DNA of 64,000 nt, taken from the NCBI RefSeq assembly GCF_016862095.1, contig NZ_BOMH01000018.1:186001-250000 (forward strand). The letters are read 5' to 3'. The notes below the pieces were generated by a model that worked only from the letters and a program-made list of their open reading frames with translations, was not told the DNA's origin and did no database searches. The first letter of the stretch is position 1, and each line of letters opens with the position of its first letter. Position numbers and translations under genes: made by a program. Below, in pieces: positions 60,992 through 64,000 of the stretch. Source of the stretch: Actinoplanes cyaneus. Its GTDB lineage: Bacteria; Actinomycetota; Actinomycetes; Mycobacteriales; Micromonosporaceae.

Positions 60992-61854
60992 CACGCACCG
61001 CCGGGGACGGCCCGCGCCAGCTCCTGCATCTCGGCGAGGATCTCGGTCAGCGCCGCGGTGTGCTCGCCGTCGCGGCCCGTGGCGGGAACCTCCGGCAGCT
61101 CCGCGGGCTCCAGAGTGGCGGCCGTCAGCACCTCGGCCAGGACCGCGTCGAACTCGCCACGGATCACGGCCGGGTCGACGGCCACGCCGGCCAGGCGCAG
61201 CTCGACCTCGTGCGCCTGGAACAGCTCGCCGGCCAGGGGAAGCACGCCGGAGATCGCCGCCGCCATGCGTGCATGGGACAAGGGAGTGCCGTCCCCGATC
61301 CGGACCACCCACTGAGCCGCGTAGTCCCGGTGGTAGGTCAGCTCCTTGACCCCCTTGGCGGCGATCGCGGCCAGCATCGGATCCCGCGACCCGCTCAACC
61401 GGTCGAAGAGCGCCAGCCGCCACGTCGTGAACACCAGCAGCCGCGCCATGAGCTGCGCGAAGTCCGCGTCGTCGCGCTCGGCGAGCCGGACGTTGCGGAA
61501 CTCGTGCGCCTCCCGCCGGTACGCGAGGTCGTCCTCGTCGCGCCCCGCCCCCTCGGCCGTCCCGGCCCTGGTGAGCAGCAGCCGCGCCTGCCCGAGCAGG
61601 TCGAGCCCGATGTTGGCGATCGCCAGCTCGTCCTCCAGCTCGGGCGCGCGGGTGACCCATTGCTGCAGCCGGTGCGACATGATCAGCGCGTCGTCGCCGA
61701 GCATCAGGCAGTACGCCGCGAGGTCGGCCCGGTCCACCCCGTCGGGCAGGTCGGCCGGCACCCCGGCCAACGGGTCGGTGAAGCCGGTCCCGTAGGCCCA
61801 GCGGGCATCGTCGGCGTGGTCGGTCAGCGCGCCGTACGCGTCGTCGAAGGCCAT
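60988..61854 (-). CDS. paaC: Phenylacetyl-CoA epoxidase structural subunit PaaC
   Basis: 288 aa. Ferritin-like helical protein related to PaaA but lacking the full di-iron site. Typical family phrases are YCLMLGDDALIMSHRLQQW, LDLLGQARLLLTRAG and KELTYHRDYAAQWVVRIGDGT. It forms the heterodimer core with PaaA that binds phenylacetyl-CoA. The ATG at 61854 overlaps the paaB stop. Confidence 0.94.
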   Translation of the reverse strand: MAFDDAYGALTDHADDARWAYGTGFTDPLAGVPADLPDGVDRADLAAYCLMLGDDALIMSHRLQQWVTRAPELEDELAIANIGLDLLGQARLLLTRAGTAEGAGRDEDDLAYRREAHEFRNVRLAERDDADFAQLMARLLVFTTWRLALFDRLSGSRDPMLAAIAAKGVKELTYHRDYAAQWVVRIGDGTPLSHARMAAAISGVLPLAGELFQAHEVELRLAGVAVDPAVIRGEFDAVLAEVLTAATLEPAELPEVPATGRDGEHTAALTEILAEMQELARAVPGGAW

Positions 61855-62150
61855 CAGATGTGCGGGACCGAGTCGGGAATGGCGTAGTACGTCGGGTGCC
61901 GGTAGACCTTGTCGGCGCTCGGCTCGAACAGCGCCGCCTTGTCGTCCGGGTCGCTGGCCACGACGTCGGAGGAGAGCACCACCCAGATGCTCACCCCCTC
62001 GTTGCGCCGGGTGTAGAGGTCACGCGCGTGCTGCACCGCCATCCGGTGGTCGGCCGCCCGCAGCGAGCCGACGTGCACGTGGTTCAGGCCGCGCTTGGCC
62101 CGCACGAACACCTCGAAGAGCGGCCATTCGTGCCGGATCTCGTCGCTCAT
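61854..62150 (-). CDS. paaB: Phenylacetyl-CoA epoxidase subunit PaaB
   Basis: 98 aa from the ATG at 62150, which overlaps the paaA stop as ATGA. The family signature [22 protein letters not shown] appears at the N-terminus, followed by [22 protein letters not shown] small subunit that bridges PaaAC dimers. Length is typical of PaaB (~95 aa). Confidence 0.95.
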   Translation of the reverse strand: MSDEIRHEWPLFEVFVRAKRGLNHVHVGSLRAADHRMAVQHARDLYTRRNEGVSIWVVLSSDVVASDPDDKAALFEPSADKVYRHPTYYAIPDSVPHI

Positions 62151-63067
62151 CGTCCGCTCCCGTGTTTCGCCGCGTGTGCCGCGGCTGCCTCGCGCACCCA
62201 CGCGCCGTCGCTGTCCGCCTGCCTGCGCCGCTCGATCCGCTGCCGGTTGAGCGGCCCGTCGCCGGTGATCACCCGCTTGAGCTCCGACCAGTCCGGCTCG
62301 CCGAAGTCGTAGTGCTCACGCTCGGCGTTCCACCGCAGCACGGGGTCGGGCAGGGTGACGCCGAGCGCCTCGGCCTGCGGCACCGACATGTCGACGAACC
62401 GCTGCCGCAGCTCGTCGTTGCTGTGCCGTTTGATCTTCCAGGCCATCGACTGCGCCGAGTTCGGCGAGTCGCCGTCGGGCGGGCCGAACATCATCAGCGA
62501 CGGCCACCACCACCGGTTCACCGCGTCCTGGACCATCGCGCGCTGCCCGGCGGTGCCGCCCATCATGGTCATCAGCAGCTCGTAGCCCTGCCGCTGGTGG
62601 AAGGACTCCTCCTTGCAGATCCGGATCATGGCCCGGGCGTACGGCCCGAAGGAGCTCCGGCACAGCGGGACCTGGTTGCAGATCGCGGCGCCGTCGACGA
62701 GCCAGCCGATCACGCCGACGTCCGCGAAGGTCAGCGTCGGGTAGTTGAAGATCGACGAGTACTTCTGCCGGCCCTCGATGAGCCGTTTCGTCAGGTCACC
62801 CCGGTCGGCGCCGAGCGTCTCGGCCGCCGAGTAGAGGTAGAGCCCGTGCCCCGCCTCGTCCTGCACCTTGGCCAGCAGGATCGCCTTGCGTCGCAGCGTC
62901 GGGGCGCGCGTGATCCACTCCCCCTCGGGCTGCATGCCGATGATCTCGGAGTGCGCGTGCTGCGCGATCTGCCGGATCAGCGTCTGCCGGTACTTGTCCG
63001 GCATCCAGTCCCGCGGCTCGACCCGCTGGTCCTTGGCGATGGTCTCGGCGAAGGTCGACTCAGACAT
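62147..63067 (-). CDS. paaA: Phenylacetyl-CoA epoxidase catalytic subunit PaaA
   Basis: 306 aa, ferritin-like, with the di-iron ligands visible in [15 protein letters not shown] (E-x-x-H) and [14 protein letters not shown] (E-x-x-H), plus further glutamates in the helices between. It carries out the oxygen-dependent ring 1,2-epoxidation of phenylacetyl-CoA. The start overlaps the end of paaN by 8 bp. Normal family length is ~310 aa. Confidence 0.96.
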   Translation of the reverse strand: MSESTFAETIAKDQRVEPRDWMPDKYRQTLIRQIAQHAHSEIIGMQPEGEWITRAPTLRRKAILLAKVQDEAGHGLYLYSAAETLGADRGDLTKRLIEGRQKYSSIFNYPTLTFADVGVIGWLVDGAAICNQVPLCRSSFGPYARAMIRICKEESFHQRQGYELLMTMMGGTAGQRAMVQDAVNRWWWPSLMMFGPPDGDSPNSAQSMAWKIKRHSNDELRQRFVDMSVPQAEALGVTLPDPVLRWNAEREHYDFGEPDWSELKRVITGDGPLNRQRIERRRQADSDGAWVREAAAAHAAKHGSGR

Positions 63068-64000
63068 GGTGCCTGCTCTGCAGGGTGAAGAAGCGGCCCG
63101 CGACGAAGTAGTCGTCGGTCAGCGACGCGGTCGCCGCCGGGTTCGCCCCGGTCCCGTGCAGGTCGCTGAAGGCCGCGGTCTGGTTCACGAACACGCCACC
63201 GGTCAGGTTCTCCGACAGGTGCACGCCCGCGTCGAGCGCCGCCTCGCGGGCCGCGTCCAGCACCGCGGGCGAGGTCGAGTGCACCAGCGCGGTCAACGCC
63301 CCGTGCGCCCGTACCGTCTCGGTGAAGATCCGCAGACTGTGCTCGGTCGAGTCCGTCGTGATCAGGAAGGACACCGGACCGAACCATTCCCTGGTGTACG
63401 TCTTGTCGTCCGCCGAGTCGAGTCGCACGACCACCGGGGTCCTGATCGTCGCGCCGGGGAACTGCTCGTCGGCCACCGCCTCGGAGCCGTGCACCACGCC
63501 GGGCGCGCCGGCCGCCTCGGTGAGCCGGGCCAGCACGCCGTCGTTCACGATCGCCCCGAGTGTCCCGGCCGCCCGCTTCGGATCCCCGAGCAGCTTGCCG
63601 AGCGCGGCGGACAGGTCGGCGCCGAACTGCTCCGGCGTGCGGGCCCCGTCCTCGGTCGTGATGCCGTCGCGCGGGATCAGCAGGTTCTGCGGCGTCGTGC
63701 ACATCTGCCCGCTGTACAGCGAGAGCGAGAACGCCAGGTTCCGCAGCAGCCCCTTGTAGTCATCGGTGGAGTCGAGCACGACCGTGTTGAGCCCGGCCTT
63801 CTCGGTGTAGACGACGGCCTGGCGCGCGTTCGCCTCCAGCCAGTCGCCGAACTCGCTGGAGCCGGTGAAGTCCACGATCCGTACGTCAGGATGGGTGGCG
63901 ATCGTCGCGGCGATCCCGTCGCCCGGCTGCTCGGCGGCCAGGGTCACGACGTCGGGGTTGAGCCCGGCCTCGGCGAGCACCTCGCGGCAGATCTGCACGG
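63060..64000 (-). CDS. paaN: Phenylacetic acid degradation protein PaaN, N-terminus outside the window
   Basis: The last ~312 residues of an aldehyde dehydrogenase-like protein. Conserved phrases: [20 protein letters not shown] (cofactor strand), [30 protein letters not shown] with the catalytic cysteine, and [15 protein letters not shown]. This matches the actinobacterial PaaN type, which oxidises the ring-opened semialdehyde. First gene of the operon seen here; more paa genes or a regulator may lie beyond the edge. Confidence 0.9.
   Translation of the reverse strand, partial: VQICREVLAEAGLNPDVVTLAAEQPGDGIAATIATHPDVRIVDFTGSSEFGDWLEANARQAVVYTEKAGLNTVVLDSTDDYKGLLRNLAFSLSLYSGQMCTTPQNLLIPRDGITTEDGARTPEQFGADLSAALGKLLGDPKRAAGTLGAIVNDGVLARLTEAAGAPGVVHGSEAVADEQFPGATIRTPVVVRLDSADDKTYTREWFGPVSFLITTDSTEHSLRIFTETVRAHGALTALVHSTSPAVLDAAREAALDAGVHLSENLTGGVFVNQTAAFSDLHGTGANPAATASLTDDYFVAGRFFTLQSRHHV

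Noticed and set aside
59444-61315. A 623-aa plus-strand ORF across paaE to paaC
   Set aside because: It is a shadow of three overlapping genes of the paa operon with clear subunit signatures.

Overview
The window is a high-GC actinobacterial chromosome segment, most likely from the Micromonosporaceae (Actinoplanes or a close relative). The reasons are: heavy use of GTG starts, many GTGA/ATGA gene overlaps, several leaderless-looking promoters, an actinobacterial aerobic phenylacetate operon, TIGR03089, DUF732, DUF4386 and DUF5990 families, and a CebR-type cellulase operator. The genus is inferred from gene content and style; no marker gene proves it. I saw no rRNA, tRNA, CRISPR array, transposase, integrase or phage gene.

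Layout. 1-5.4 kb: truncated membrane GGDEF protein, phosphoglucomutase, a CopC-CopD fusion, and a DUF2228/HPF1-like protein. 5.5-9.5 kb: methyltransferase and divergent TetR with a duplicated operator, then a small regulatory cassette (membrane protein, XRE regulator, DUF4386 protein). 9.5-13.4 kb: decayed BKACE gene, a membrane-anchored helical protein, YaaA, an anchored FKBP, and a surface protein. 13.4-24.5 kb: an MMPL transporter with a disordered tail of about 780 residues, a G-rich repeat tract, an SDR with an N-terminal zinc knuckle, a secreted Asp/Arg-repeat protein, and a SWIM/SNF2 pair. 24.6-30.2 kb: quinone-reductase-like MDR, DUF5990, then SpoIIE phosphatase, Rcp1-type response regulator and an antisense-overlapping bacteriophytochrome kinase. 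30.2-37.3 kb: repeats, TPR protein, esterase plus ATP-grasp pair, GH9 cellulase with a CebR-like operator at its start, and a P450.

37.3-45.8 kb: a second XRE/membrane cassette sharing its 16-bp operator with the first, a Tat-type dimethylformamidase-like protein, a STAS protein, an amino-acid permease with a universal stress protein, a Ser/Thr kinase, and a sulfotransferase/beta-propeller operon with a possible iron box. 45.9-54.6 kb: hypothetical protein, nucleoside-kinase-like P-loop protein, metallophosphoesterase, a fused two-half ABC exporter, a cyclase, and a TetR regulator. 54.7-59.4 kb: FAD monooxygenase, trypsin-like protease, DUF732 lipoprotein, peptidoglycan-binding-like small protein, TIGR03089 protein, and methyltransferase. 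59.5-64 kb: the paaNABCDE operon on the minus strand, running off the window end.

The points most worth a second look are: the two paralogous XRE/membrane cassettes with one shared operator; the dispersed family of long perfect hairpins whose sequence differences are compensated in both arms; the HPF1-like bacterial protein; the phytochrome/RR/SpoIIE light-signalling locus with a convergent antisense overlap; the MMPL tail with two families of short repeated motifs; and the CebR-like operator buried in the first codons of a cellulase.
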